Shown here in pieces: positions 15,753-24,735 of a stretch of 64,000 nt of DNA. The stretch spans positions 62,001 to 126,000 of the forward strand of contig JAXLSZ010000008.1 in NCBI GenBank assembly GCA_046330315.1. The letters are read 5' to 3'. The notes under the pieces were generated by a model that did no database searches, had not been told where the DNA came from, and saw only the letters and a program-made list of their open reading frames with translations. The stretch comes from JAXLSZ01 sp046330315. Its GTDB lineage: Bacteria > Actinomycetota > Thermoleophilia > Solirubrobacterales > 70-9. Position numbers and translations under genes: made by a program. The number at the start of each line of letters is the position of its first letter. The stretch's first letter is position 1.

Positions 15753-16312
15753 GGTCGCCTCCAGCGGCGGGCTGGCTTGCGGCGGCCCGGTTCACCGGCC
15801 TCGAGGACCTCGTCGAGCAGATCCTTGGAGTCCTCCATGCCGAATCCGCTTCGCAAGCGCTCCTCGATCTCCTTCCGGTCACTTCCCGACGCGGCCATCT
15901 GCGCCACCAGCATCTTCACCGCGGGCGAGTCGGGGCGAGGCTGGCCGCGGCGCGGCCGGGAGGGCAGGCGCACCGCGGAGGCCTCCGAGGAGACGTCTTC
16001 GCCGGGCCCGGCGGGCCCGAGCCCGCCAAGGGCGCCGCCGAGCCTCTCGGCCTCCGCCCGCAGGTCCTCGGCCCGGGCGCCGAGCGTCTCGCTGAGCTCG
16101 ACCAGGGCCGCGATCCTGCGCTCCACCTCGGTGTCGGTCCTGCGCCTCACCTCATCCATGTAGGCGCGCGCCTCGCGCTCGGCGTCCTCGAGGATCGCCT
16201 CTGCCGAGCGCTCCGCGGCGTCGATGATCGCGGCGATCCGCTCCGCCAACCGGGTGACCTCGGGCCTCCCCTGGTCCGGGGGACCGTCCGTTCCGTGGTG
16301 ACGCTCTGTCAT
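15728..16312 (-). CDS. Coiled-coil protein, paralogue of the product of 12584-13348
   Basis: The 194-residue soluble protein repeats the layout of the gene at 12584: an N-terminal coiled coil (RLAERIAAIIDAAERSAEAI, then EREARAYMDEVRRRTD), a short linker, and the C-terminal module (MLVAQMAASGSDRKEIEERL, then GMEDSKDLLDEVL). A basic tail follows (RRKPARRWRRPWR). ATG at 16312 fits the coiled-coil start; upstream in-frame codons look non-coding. Its 3' end overlaps the O-antigen ligase gene, tying it to polysaccharide export. By analogy it may scaffold envelope synthesis, but nothing in the sequence proves this. Confidence 0.75.
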   Translation of the reverse strand: MTERHHGTDGPPDQGRPEVTRLAERIAAIIDAAERSAEAILEDAEREARAYMDEVRRRTDTEVERRIAALVELSETLGARAEDLRAEAERLGGALGGLGPAGPGEDVSSEASAVRLPSRPRRGQPRPDSPAVKMLVAQMAASGSDRKEIEERLRSGFGMEDSKDLLDEVLEAGEPGRRKPARRWRRPWRTIGAG

Positions 16313-16439
16313 CGAATCCGTTGGGGACGCTCGCTGCCCGTCTGTGGGCACGCCCCGCTGGCGCGCGGTGCGGCGAGTTTCCCAAAGGCTCGGCGGCGCC
16401 ACAACCGCGCATTAGGAGTGCAAGGCCCCGGTCGGGGGC

Positions 16440-17585
16440 TCAGACCGCCCCGAAGAAGGCGGCGATCCGGTCCGCCTCCGCGCTGGCCGTGTGGAGGCGC
16501 GCCCAGGAGAGCCCGGCGGCCACCTGCCGCTCCCTGGCCGCAGCGTCGGCGGCGAGGGCGGCCAGCCTCGCCGCCCCCTCCTCCGCCGACCCGGCCGGGA
16601 AGGCGGCGATCGCATCCGGGGCAGCCTCCGGAAGGCCGCCGACCCGAGTGGTGACCACCGGCAGCCCGGCGGCGAAGGCCTCGAGGGCAACCTGGGGGAG
16701 CCCCTCCGTCCAGGAGGTGAGCAGCAGGAAGTGCGAGCCGCGGTAGAGCTCGCGCAGGCCGCCACGGTAGGGCACGTAGCCGAGCAGCTCGGAGCGGTCC
16801 CCGAGCCCGGCGGCGTCGAGACGCCGGGCGAGCTCGTCGCGCAGCGGTCCCTCGCCGCAAAAGGCCAGCCGCCAGCGCCCGGTGCCGTCGAGCCCGGCGA
16901 GGATGTCCGCCGCGAGCAGCGGATTCTTCTCGGGGTCGAGCCTGCCGACGCTGAGGACGGTCAGCTCTCCCCCGTAGTCGCGGGAGGCGACCTCGCGGGG
17001 ATCGCAGAGGTCCTCCGGCTCGACCAGGGAGACGACGATGCTCAGCAGGCGCCGGGCTCCGCGGTAGCTCCGGGCCAGGGCGGGGCCGACGACGACGACC
17101 GCGAAGCGCCGCGAGAGCAGCCTGTAGGTGAGCTCCAACATCCGTCCAGCGGCCCGGAAGGCGGGGCGGTCGCGATAGCGCTCCCCCATGTAGGCGGCGG
17201 TGTCCTGGCGAACCCCGAGGATGACCCGGCGGCCCCGCAGCCGCGCCAGCCCGGCGAAGAGGACCGAGAACGGGTGCGGCCCCATCAACCAGACGGCATC
17301 GACGCCCGCCAGCGTGCGCCAGAAAGCCCTGACCGAGCCCAGCGCCCCCGACGCCACCCCGCCGAGGCTCCTCAGCGAGCTGTAGTGGGGAAGCGGCTCG
17401 AACTCCACCCCGGGCGGCAGCCTGTGCCTGGCGCTGGCCGCGCTCGGGTCGTGACGGCCGATCAGCACCAGGCGGTCGAACCGCCCGGCAAGCCCGGAGA
17501 CGAAGACGCCGAAGGCCTCCGAGGCCCAGAGCTCGCCGCTGCCGTCGCGGTGGTAGGAGAAGTCGGTGTATACGGCCAGCCTCAT
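16440..17585 (-). CDS. Glycosyltransferase family 4-like (GT-B fold)
   Basis: The 381-residue enzyme has the two-domain GT-B pattern and should transfer a sugar from a nucleotide-sugar at the inner face of the membrane. The N-terminal domain starts MRLAVYTDFSYHRDGSGELW. The C-terminal donor-binding domain shows VLSVGRLDPEKNPLLAADIL, LAFCGEGPLRDELARRL and HFLLLTSWTEGLPQVALEAF, the last holding the E-x7-E region of family 4. ATG at 17585 was chosen; a GTG four codons upstream is possible. It is divergent from the Wzz/kinase gene, with a 198-bp region between them. Confidence 0.88.
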   Translation of the reverse strand: MRLAVYTDFSYHRDGSGELWASEAFGVFVSGLAGRFDRLVLIGRHDPSAASARHRLPPGVEFEPLPHYSSLRSLGGVASGALGSVRAFWRTLAGVDAVWLMGPHPFSVLFAGLARLRGRRVILGVRQDTAAYMGERYRDRPAFRAAGRMLELTYRLLSRRFAVVVVGPALARSYRGARRLLSIVVSLVEPEDLCDPREVASRDYGGELTVLSVGRLDPEKNPLLAADILAGLDGTGRWRLAFCGEGPLRDELARRLDAAGLGDRSELLGYVPYRGGLRELYRGSHFLLLTSWTEGLPQVALEAFAAGLPVVTTRVGGLPEAAPDAIAAFPAGSAEEGAARLAALAADAAARERQVAAGLSWARLHTASAEADRIAAFFGAV

Positions 17586-17783
17586 CGGGCGCAACACTCA
17601 AGCGCAATCGCGGCCCCGATGGCGCACGCTCCCATCCAGGTCGGCCGTCCGGGCGCCGGTCGCCCGCCGGCATTGGTAGCCTCGCGGGGTGTGTGCCGCC
17701 CGGCCCAGCCGGGCGGTTGTGATGATGAGAGCACGAACCCCGACTCCCGATCCCCTTCCCCGGGCCGCAAGGACCGGGACCTG

Positions 17784-19346
17784 ATGGAAGCCAACGGCAA
17801 GCCGCGCGCAGCCTTCAGCCAGCCCAGCAGGGGCGAGGCGACCGGCGGGCCGGGCTACCTGGCCTCGATCCGCGCCCACAAGCTGCTGGTCGCGCTGATC
17901 ACGCTGGCGACGGTCGGAGCCGCGCTGCTCTGGCTAGGGCTCCGCACCCCGACCTACGAGGCGAACGCCAAGATGCTGATCGCCCCGCTGCCCCAGAACG
18001 ACAAGACCTACCTCGGCCTCCAGCTGCTGCGCGACTCCGGCGACCCGACCCGGACCGCGGAGACCGCCGCGACCCTCGCGGAGTCGCTGGACGCGGCGCG
18101 GATCGCGGCCGGGAAGCTGGGGCCGGGCTGGGACGAGCAGAAGGTCCTCGACGCGGTCAGCGTTATCCCGGAGGGACAGAGCAACATCCTCGCGGTGACG
18201 GCGAAGTCCGACAACGCCGACGAGGCCGCCCGGGTCGCCAACACCTTCGTGGTCTCGGTGACCGTCGCCCGCGATCGCGCCCTGCGACTCCAGGCCGAGC
18301 GCCAGATCCGCACGGCCGAGGCCCGCCTCGCCGACGCCGTGCCCGGCTCGGCCGAGGAGCAGGCGCTGATCTCCCGCGTGGACAGGCTCAACAGCCTGCT
18401 GGCCAACGGCGACCCGACGATCACGCCGTCGGAGAAGGCCACCCCGCCGACCAGCCCGACCGGCGCCGGGCCGATCATCGTCATCCCGCTCGCCCTGATC
18501 GCCGGGCTGGTGCTCGGGACCGGGACGGCGGCGCTCTTCGACTTCGCGAACAGCCGGGTGCGCGACGAGTCCGAGCTGGTGCAGATCTACCGCCTGCCGG
18601 TGCTCGCCCGGATCCCGATCCTCAAGCGCCCGGAGCGATCGGTGGGGGGCGTGCCGTCGCTGTTCGACTCGCCCGCGGTGCTGGAGGCGTTCCGGACGAT
18701 CCTCGCCCAGCTCGAGACCACCGGCCGCGACGACCGCACGCTGATGGTGACCAGCGCCTCGACCGGGGACGGCAAGACCACCTCCAGCCTCGACCTCGCG
18801 CTCGCCCTGGCTGGGGCCGGCAACTCGGTGGTGCTGCTCGACCTCGACCTGCGAAAGGCCGACCTCGCCAACAAGCTCGAGCTGACCACGACGACCCCGG
18901 CCCAGGAGCTGCTCTGGCGGCTGGAGAAGGGCGATTCCGCCGAGCTCGGCGACCTGCTGGTCGAGCTGCCCCACCCGGGCGGCGACCTCAAGGTGCTCAC
19001 CATCGGCTCGACTCCGGAGGACGCCGGCCTCGTGGACAGCGTCAACCACCGGCTGCCCGCGCTCCTCGCCGCGGTCCGCAGGGAGGCCGACTACGTGGTG
19101 ATCGACACCCCACCGCTGGGCGAGATCAGCGACGCCCTGCGGGTCGCGCAGCTCGCCGACGCGGTGATCATGGTCGCCCGGGTCGGCAACACGCGGCGGC
19201 GCAACCTCGAGATTGCCGAGGAGCTCCTGGAGCGGACGGGTCTGACCCCGACCGGCTACCTGCTGATCGGGGGGCAGTCGGGCACCACCGGCGCCTACTA
19301 CCGCAGCCTGGGCGGGCGCGCGACGGCGCCGGAGAGAAAGGCCTAG
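17784..19346 (+). CDS. Polysaccharide co-polymerase fused to BY-kinase-like ATPase (Wzz/CpsD)
   Basis: The 520-residue product carries a Wzz domain flanked by two membrane helices (about residues 32-53 and 229-251), then a cytoplasmic ATPase. Walker A is ASTGDGKTT at 325-333, Walker A' is VVLLDLDLRKADLANKL, and Walker B is DYVVIDTPPL. This is the layout of bacterial tyrosine kinases that control exopolysaccharide chain length. The usual C-terminal tyrosine cluster is reduced to GAYYRSLGG, so autophosphorylation may be weak or absent. ATG at 17784 was picked because the frame upstream is a shadow of the opposite-strand glycosyltransferase. Confidence 0.88.
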   Translation: MEANGKPRAAFSQPSRGEATGGPGYLASIRAHKLLVALITLATVGAALLWLGLRTPTYEANAKMLIAPLPQNDKTYLGLQLLRDSGDPTRTAETAATLAESLDAARIAAGKLGPGWDEQKVLDAVSVIPEGQSNILAVTAKSDNADEAARVANTFVVSVTVARDRALRLQAERQIRTAEARLADAVPGSAEEQALISRVDRLNSLLANGDPTITPSEKATPPTSPTGAGPIIVIPLALIAGLVLGTGTAALFDFANSRVRDESELVQIYRLPVLARIPILKRPERSVGGVPSLFDSPAVLEAFRTILAQLETTGRDDRTLMVTSASTGDGKTTSSLDLALALAGAGNSVVLLDLDLRKADLANKLELTTTTPAQELLWRLEKGDSAELGDLLVELPHPGGDLKVLTIGSTPEDAGLVDSVNHRLPALLAAVRREADYVVIDTPPLGEISDALRVAQLADAVIMVARVGNTRRRNLEIAEELLERTGLTPTGYLLIGGQSGTTGAYYRSLGGRATAPERKA

Positions 19347-19371
19347 CGAGCCCCCCCGGGAGGCGAGGGCC

Positions 19372-20139
19372 ATCGCCGGCACCTCTTTCGACCACCTGAT
19401 CCTCTGCTACCACGCGGTCGACTCCGGCTGGCGCTCGCCGCTCTGCGTCTCCGAGGCCGTGCTGGCCGAACAGCTGGCGCTGGTTCGCCGCCGCGGCCAC
19501 GTGGGATTCACCTTCTCCGAATGGGAGCGCCGGCTCGAGGCCGGCGAGCTGCCGCGGCGCTCTGCCGTGATCACCTTCGACGACGGCTACGCCTCGACCC
19601 TTAACGCGGTGCCGGTGCTGCGCGACGCGGGCTTCCCGGGGACCGTCTTCCCGGTGCTCGCATTCGTCGAGTCGGGCGAGGCGCTTCGCTGGAAGGGGGT
19701 CGAGCAGTGGAGCGACGGGCCGGACTCGGCCCACATGAAGCCGCTCGGCTGGTCCGATCTGGAGGGCCTGGCCGGATCCGGGTGGGAGGTCGGGTCGCAC
19801 ACCGTGACCCACCCCCACCTGCCCGAGTCCGACGACCGGCGCCTGCGATCCGAGCTCGAGGACTCCCGGCAGGGCTTCGCCAAGCGGCTCGGCTCCTGCG
19901 AGACGGTCTGCTACACCTACGGAGAGGCCGACCGCCGCGTGGCCGAGGCGGCCCGCTCGGCCGGATACCTGGCCGGCTGCACGCTGACGCGGTTCCACCT
20001 TCTCGACGGCCCCCACCTGCGCCCGCGTGCCGACCTGCACGCCCATGACACCGGGCTGCGCCTGCGCGCGAAGATGTCGCGAGCCGCCTTCCGGGCGCGC
20101 CGCTCGCCGGCCCTCGCCCGGCGGATGGGCGCCGCCTGA
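19372..20139 (+). CDS. Polysaccharide deacetylase (NodB fold), apparent non-standard start
   Basis: The protein has the family elements LILCYHAVDSG near the N-terminus, SAVITFDDGYASTLNAV (catalytic and metal Asp), and WEVGSHTVTHPHL (metal His pair). It probably removes acetyl groups from the exported polysaccharide. The frame is open from a TGA at 19264, but no ATG, GTG or TTG occurs until 19459, which would delete the LILCYHAV block. A strong GGGAGG sits 8 bases before ATC at 19372, so ATC is proposed as the start. A base change or sequencing error at the start is the alternative. It follows the Wzz/kinase gene by 25 bases. Confidence 0.8.
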   Translation: MAGTSFDHLILCYHAVDSGWRSPLCVSEAVLAEQLALVRRRGHVGFTFSEWERRLEAGELPRRSAVITFDDGYASTLNAVPVLRDAGFPGTVFPVLAFVESGEALRWKGVEQWSDGPDSAHMKPLGWSDLEGLAGSGWEVGSHTVTHPHLPESDDRRLRSELEDSRQGFAKRLGSCETVCYTYGEADRRVAEAARSAGYLAGCTLTRFHLLDGPHLRPRADLHAHDTGLRLRAKMSRAAFRARRSPALARRMGAA

Positions 20140-20145
20140 GGGGCC

Positions 20146-21537
20146 TCAGAGGCTCGCGGCGGCGGCCAGGGGCTCGGTCAGGTTGCGCCGGATCCACCCC
20201 CGGTGGCCGCAGCGCTGCGGCGCTTCCTCGATCTCCCTGGCGGTGCGGACGAGCCAGTAGGCGATCGCCAGCGCGCCGAGCAGGGAGCGATCCGCGGAGA
20301 CGCCGGTGAGGCGGCAGTACTCGGCGGTCCTCGCCTCGCCGTCCGCGAGGCTGGGCCAGAGCGCCTCGGTGCATCGCATCCCCGCGCCCCAGGCGGGATC
20401 CCGCCTCCGGGCCATTGTCTGCAGGTCCCAGAGGTCGTGAAGCGGGAAGGACCGCGGCGAGGCCGCGTCCCAGTCGATCACCGAGACCAGGTCCCCGTCC
20501 CTGACGAAGAGGTTCTCGCGCCAGCAGTCCCCGTGCCCCCAGCCGAGCTCGACGCCGTCGAGGCGCCCCGGCAGCGTCTCGGCTAGGCGGTCAAGCGCGG
20601 CCGCCGTGCCGGGCCCCCCGACCGCGCCCAGCAGCTCGAGGTCCGCCCGCAGGTCCCGGGCGATCTCCCCCGCGCCGCGGGGCATGGGCTCGTAGCGGTG
20701 CAGATCGCACAGGAACTCCATGCACTGGCCCCAGATGGCCGGCGTCAGCTCGGCGGGGTGCGAGCCCCGGACCCTCGCCTCGAGCTGGAAGCGGGCAGCG
20801 CGGACGTGCCCGTCGAGCAGCGGCCGGGGCACCCGCTCGCGGAGGGTCGGGGGCGCCTCGGGCCGGGTCAGCGCTCCGAGCGCCGCGATCGCCTGCTCGA
20901 CGTATCCGGCCGAGCGCCCGCTGGCCAGGCGCAGGACGTAGCCGGCCCCGTCCGGGCCACGCAGCTCCGCGACCAGCTTGCCGGTCTCGCGGACCGTCAG
21001 CGACTCCACCTCCAGGGAGACGCCCACCGCCACGGAGGACTCGGCGATCGCCTGCTCGAGCATGGTGGGGCTCGCGGTCGAGCGGACGATCGCCGCGACG
21101 GGGGGGAGCCGGCGCTTCCAGAGCCCGTCTCCAAGCCCGTACACGGTTCGTGACCGATCGCTCATCGCCAGGCACTCCGCCGGTCCGTGAGACCTCATGC
21201 GGGCGAGCTCGGCGCCCGCTCGCCGGCGGGCGATGGCGGAGCGCAGCGGCGAGGAGGCCAGGTCGAAGGCGCGCCTCCAGGCGGGACGGCGGGCGGCCCG
21301 GGAGGCCGCGTCGACGGCGATCGCCGTGGGGGCCGCCCCGCCCGACCCGGCGGAGCGGCCGCGGCTCTCGATCAACAGCGCGTCGGCGGGGGCCGGGCCG
21401 GCGACGACCTCGAACCCGCTCTCGGCGACCGCCTCGGCCAGCCCGGCCTCCCCGTGCACCCGCACGGTGCGGGCCGAGGCCGGCAGCGCGGCCATGAGCC
21501 AGGCGTGCCGCTTGGCTGGGGGCTTCAGTCTCTCCAC
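20146..21537 (-). CDS. Aminoglycoside phosphotransferase (APH)-family protein
   Basis: The 463-residue protein has a kinase-like C-terminal half with the APH catalytic loop (LGWGHGDCWRENLFVRDGD) and the metal-binding SVIDWDAASPRSFPLHDLW. The N-terminal 130 residues are distinct and may bind a substrate. The genomic setting, between deacetylase and polymerase genes of a polysaccharide locus, makes a sugar or lipid-linked substrate more likely than an antibiotic. GTG at 21537 lies 6 bases after a TAGCCT -10 box. The 3' end is 6 bases from the convergent deacetylase stop. Confidence 0.8.
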   Translation of the reverse strand: MERLKPPAKRHAWLMAALPASARTVRVHGEAGLAEAVAESGFEVVAGPAPADALLIESRGRSAGSGGAAPTAIAVDAASRAARRPAWRRAFDLASSPLRSAIARRRAGAELARMRSHGPAECLAMSDRSRTVYGLGDGLWKRRLPPVAAIVRSTASPTMLEQAIAESSVAVGVSLEVESLTVRETGKLVAELRGPDGAGYVLRLASGRSAGYVEQAIAALGALTRPEAPPTLRERVPRPLLDGHVRAARFQLEARVRGSHPAELTPAIWGQCMEFLCDLHRYEPMPRGAGEIARDLRADLELLGAVGGPGTAAALDRLAETLPGRLDGVELGWGHGDCWRENLFVRDGDLVSVIDWDAASPRSFPLHDLWDLQTMARRRDPAWGAGMRCTEALWPSLADGEARTAEYCRLTGVSADRSLLGALAIAYWLVRTAREIEEAPQRCGHRGWIRRNLTEPLAAAASL

Positions 21538-21543
21538 TTGGTC

Positions 21544-21549
21544 AGGCTA
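21544..21549 (-). promoter_or_regulatory. -10 box TAGCCT of the APH-family gene
   Basis: TAGCCT on the minus strand ends 6 bases before the GTG at 21537, the spacing expected for a leaderless transcript. Confidence 0.5.
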
Positions 21550-21594
21550 CTGCGGCGAGCACGGGTTCCGTCGCGGTCAGGGCTGGACGAGGGC

Positions 21595-21600
21595 TAGACT
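21595..21600 (+). promoter_or_regulatory. -10 box TAGACT of the second O-antigen ligase gene
   Basis: TAGACT ends 9 bases before the ATG at 21610 with no ribosome site between them. Confidence 0.5.
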
Positions 21601-21609
21601 CGGCCCCGG

Positions 21610-23061
21610 ATGACCGCCATCGCAAACGCCGCGACGTTCCGGGGCTCGAACCTGGCCATCGTACTCGGGGGCAGCCTGCTGGGCGCGCTTGTCGGGATCC
21701 TGATGGCCTGGAACACGCTGTTCGGGGTTGCCCTGCTCTTCGCGATGGTCTACGCGCCGCTGGCGATGATCAACCTGCCGCTCGCGGCGGGGCTGTGGAT
21801 GCCTCTGCTCTTCCTCGAGGGGCTGCCCGGCGCCCTGCTGGTCCCCGAGGCGGGTGCGATCGTGATCGGCGCGGCCTGGTTCGGCGAGGTCATCCGCACG
21901 AACTCCTGGCAGCGCCGCCAGCTTCTCCGCCACCGGCGCCTGTTCACGCTGGCCGGCCTGACGGTGCTCTGGTTCGCGCTCAGCCTGATCTGGGCCGCGC
22001 AACCGGGCTCCGGGCTCGGGCTGCTGGTCTCCAGCGCCGAGGTGGCCGTCTTCTTCGCGCTGATCGCGACGATCCCCTCCCGGCGCTCCGAGCTGCGGAT
22101 CATCGCCGCCGGGTTCGTCGCGGGCGCCACCCTCTCGGCTCTGATCGGAATCGTCGGGCAGGTGATCGGCCTCTCCGACGTCGTGCAGGACGGCCGCCTG
22201 CAGGGCGCCGCCGGAGACCCGAACTTCTTCGCAGGCCAGCTCGTCGGCGGCCTGGCGCTTGCCTGCGGGTTGCTCGCCACCACCCGCAACGCGGCCGCTC
22301 GGATCTGGCTGGCCGCCTCGCTCTTCGTCCTCGCCTACGGGATCGTCGCCAGCCAGTCGCGGGGCGGCTTCGCGGCGCTGATCGTGGCGGCGATCGCCGC
22401 CCTGATCGCGGTGCGGCGCTACCGCGCCCAGGTCCTGCTGCTCGTCGCCGGGATCGGTGCCGTCCTGGCCCTCTGGCTGGCCAGCGACCCTGGCGCCTGG
22501 GAGCGGATATCCACCTCGGGGTCGAGGAGCGCGGGCTCGGCCGGCGGGAGCGGCCGCGAGGATCTCTGGACGATCGCGCTGCGGATGTCCGGGGACCACC
22601 CGATCAACGGGGTCGGCTACAACAACTTCGCGGTCCAGGCCCCGAATTACACGCGCGAGCCCGGAACCCTGACCGGAGTGATCCACGTCGAGAACCACCA
22701 GGAGGTCCACAACGCCTACCTCTCGCTCCTCGCGGAGACGGGGTTCATCGGCCTGGCCCTCTTCCTGGGGGTGACGGGGGCGTGCGTCGCGGCAGCGGTG
22801 CGGGCCGGGAGGAAGTTCGCCAGCGCCGGAGACCCGCGCGCGGAGGTCTTCTCGCAGTCGATAGCGGTCGCCCTGGCCGGGATGCTTGGGGCGGCGTTCT
22901 TCCTCTCCCAGGCGGCGGACAAGAGGATCTGGGTGCTGATGGGGATGGCGGCGGCGTCGCTGAGCATCTCCGAGAGCCTCGGGAGCGGCACCGGGGAGGC
23001 CGCGCGGGCGGATGCGCCGCCCTCCGGGGTTGCCGTTCGGGCAGACAGCAGGGACGACTAG
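21610..23061 (+). CDS. O-antigen ligase/polymerase (Wzy-C type)
   Basis: The 483-residue integral membrane protein has about ten to twelve membrane segments. The family loop is present: GRLQGAAGDPNFFAGQLVGG in the middle, then WTIALRMSGDHPINGVGYNN and HVENHQEVHNAYLSLLAETG. The latter His/Glu-rich stretch is typical of the periplasmic loop of Wzy and WaaL enzymes. It should polymerise or ligate lipid-linked repeat units outside the membrane. Its TAG stop shares the palindrome CTAG with the stop of the convergent flippase gene. It is the second enzyme of this type in the locus. Confidence 0.85.
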   Translation: MTAIANAATFRGSNLAIVLGGSLLGALVGILMAWNTLFGVALLFAMVYAPLAMINLPLAAGLWMPLLFLEGLPGALLVPEAGAIVIGAAWFGEVIRTNSWQRRQLLRHRRLFTLAGLTVLWFALSLIWAAQPGSGLGLLVSSAEVAVFFALIATIPSRRSELRIIAAGFVAGATLSALIGIVGQVIGLSDVVQDGRLQGAAGDPNFFAGQLVGGLALACGLLATTRNAAARIWLAASLFVLAYGIVASQSRGGFAALIVAAIAALIAVRRYRAQVLLLVAGIGAVLALWLASDPGAWERISTSGSRSAGSAGGSGREDLWTIALRMSGDHPINGVGYNNFAVQAPNYTREPGTLTGVIHVENHQEVHNAYLSLLAETGFIGLALFLGVTGACVAAAVRAGRKFASAGDPRAEVFSQSIAVALAGMLGAAFFLSQAADKRIWVLMGMAAASLSISESLGSGTGEAARADAPPSGVAVRADSRDD

Positions 23062-24692
23062 GCGCTCTTCGAGCCCAGGAAGCCCCTCAGCGGCCCCCGG
23101 AGAAGCTCGGGAAAGGTTCCCTCGACGTCGAGGATGTCGCGGCAGGCGCGCATCACCGCCAGGCCGGCCAGGCCGGAGAGGAAGGCCGCGATGACGATGT
23201 TCGGATGGGCGAAGACCTGGATCGCGACCAGCACTCCGAGCGCGACGGCGACGGTCAGCTGGAGGCGGACGTAGTCGCGCTGGACGATCGAGATGCCGGC
23301 GATCTTGCGGAGTGCGAAGTGGTAGGCGACGTTGCGGATCGTCACCGCCAGCAGGAAGGCCATGGCGGCCCCCAGGGCCCCCCAGACAGGGATCAGCGCG
23401 ATGTTCAGCCCGATCCCGAGGGCGAGGGCGGCGAGGTCGAGCCGGACGGTGACGCTGAGCCGGCGGAAGACCTTCAGCGTGTTGCTGTTCGGCCCGACGG
23501 TCGAATGGATGTAGTAGCCGAGGGCGAGCAGGATGAGGATCGGGATCGAGGCGTCGTAACGGACCCCGAAGAAGGTCGGCACGAAGACGGGGGCGAAGAC
23601 GCCGGTCAGGGCGAGGAGGGGCACGGTCAGGGTGGTCAGCCAGTAGGTGGTGTGCATGTAGGTGCGTCGCAAACCCGGCATGTCCTCGCGCGCGTAGAGG
23701 CGGGAGATGGTCGGGATGAAGAGGATCGCGAAGATCGCGGTGACCAGGTAGTTGAGGCGGGCTGGGGGGAGCACCGCCTCGAACTCCGCCACCTGCTTGG
23801 TCGAGGAGAGCACGCCGAGGGTGATGGTCCCCGCCGCCAGCAGGGCGATCCAGAACACGTTGGTCAGCAGGACCGGAAGGGCGAAGGAGAGGATCTCCTT
23901 GGCCGGAAGCTCGACGCGGTCGCGCACCTTCTCGCGGCTGCGGGCCAGCGCGCGGCGCAGGAAGGGAAAACCCGCGCTCGAGTACCAGAGCACGCCGACC
24001 GCGCTGACCAGGACGTAACCCGCGGCGAGGAAGGTGGTCCCCTTGCCGCCGATCACCAGCGCCAGCGAGACTCCGAACTTCAGACCCGGGACGAGCACGT
24101 ACTGGCGGACGAAGATCGTCCGCACCCGGCCCAGGGCGGCGAAGATCCCCTGGAAGATCAGGTTGAGGCCGTCGAGCGGGACGAGCAGCATGAGTATCCC
24201 GAGCAGACGCGCCGCGTCGTCGCTGTCGAGCGCGTCGGCGAGGGGGTCGGCGAGCGCGACGACCACCGCGAAGGCGACCAGCCCGATCGTCACCACGACC
24301 GCGATCGCGACGATGATCGCCCCCAGCAGCCGGTGGTGCTGGCGATGCTCGAGGTAGATGGGCGTATAACGGGCCATCGTCTCCGGGAGGCCGAGGACGA
24401 CGATCCCGGCCAGCAGGTAGGCGATCGCCAGGGCGTAGCTGAAGGCGCCGTAGGCGTTCTGGCTGAGGTAGCGGACCACCAGGACCTGCGCGGCGAACTC
24501 GACGCCGAGCGCGATCACCCGACCCGCCAGGAGCAGCATCGAGCCGCGGATGCTGGTGTGCATCTCCTCCTTGGCGGTCGAATCCTCCCCGGAGCCGGGA
24601 GGGGTTTCCGCCGCCGTCGAGGCGGCCATCAGTTGCGGTCCATCGCTAGCGCCGTCCTCCGCCCTTCCGGGCGCGTCTTCGGATCCTGTCAT
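23058..24692 (-). CDS. Polysaccharide flippase (Wzx/MOP superfamily)
   Basis: The 544-residue membrane protein has a 45-residue polar N-terminus followed by about 14 membrane helices. The start of the domain (RGSMLLLAGRVIALGVEFAA then VLVVRYLSQNAYGAFSYALA) is the standard polysaccharide-biosynthesis flippase opening. It should move lipid-linked sugar units across the cytoplasmic membrane for the nearby polymerases. Internal features such as PETMARYTPIYLEHRQHHRL and VYTSVAF-like helices fit the family in order and length. The gene converges on the O-antigen ligase gene with a 4-base overlap. Confidence 0.88.
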   Translation of the reverse strand: MTGSEDAPGRAEDGASDGPQLMAASTAAETPPGSGEDSTAKEEMHTSIRGSMLLLAGRVIALGVEFAAQVLVVRYLSQNAYGAFSYALAIAYLLAGIVVLGLPETMARYTPIYLEHRQHHRLLGAIIVAIAVVVTIGLVAFAVVVALADPLADALDSDDAARLLGILMLLVPLDGLNLIFQGIFAALGRVRTIFVRQYVLVPGLKFGVSLALVIGGKGTTFLAAGYVLVSAVGVLWYSSAGFPFLRRALARSREKVRDRVELPAKEILSFALPVLLTNVFWIALLAAGTITLGVLSSTKQVAEFEAVLPPARLNYLVTAIFAILFIPTISRLYAREDMPGLRRTYMHTTYWLTTLTVPLLALTGVFAPVFVPTFFGVRYDASIPILILLALGYYIHSTVGPNSNTLKVFRRLSVTVRLDLAALALGIGLNIALIPVWGALGAAMAFLLAVTIRNVAYHFALRKIAGISIVQRDYVRLQLTVAVALGVLVAIQVFAHPNIVIAAFLSGLAGLAVMRACRDILDVEGTFPELLRGPLRGFLGSKSA

Positions 24693-24735
24693 GGGGACGC
24701 CCCAGGCGCCCGCCCGCTGGTCTTGTTCGCTGCTC

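Noticed and set aside
20146..21537. Antibiotic-resistance aminoglycoside phosphotransferase
   Set aside because: The kinase fold is clear but the unusual N-terminal domain and the polysaccharide-locus setting make a resistance role unlikely; only the superfamily is claimed.
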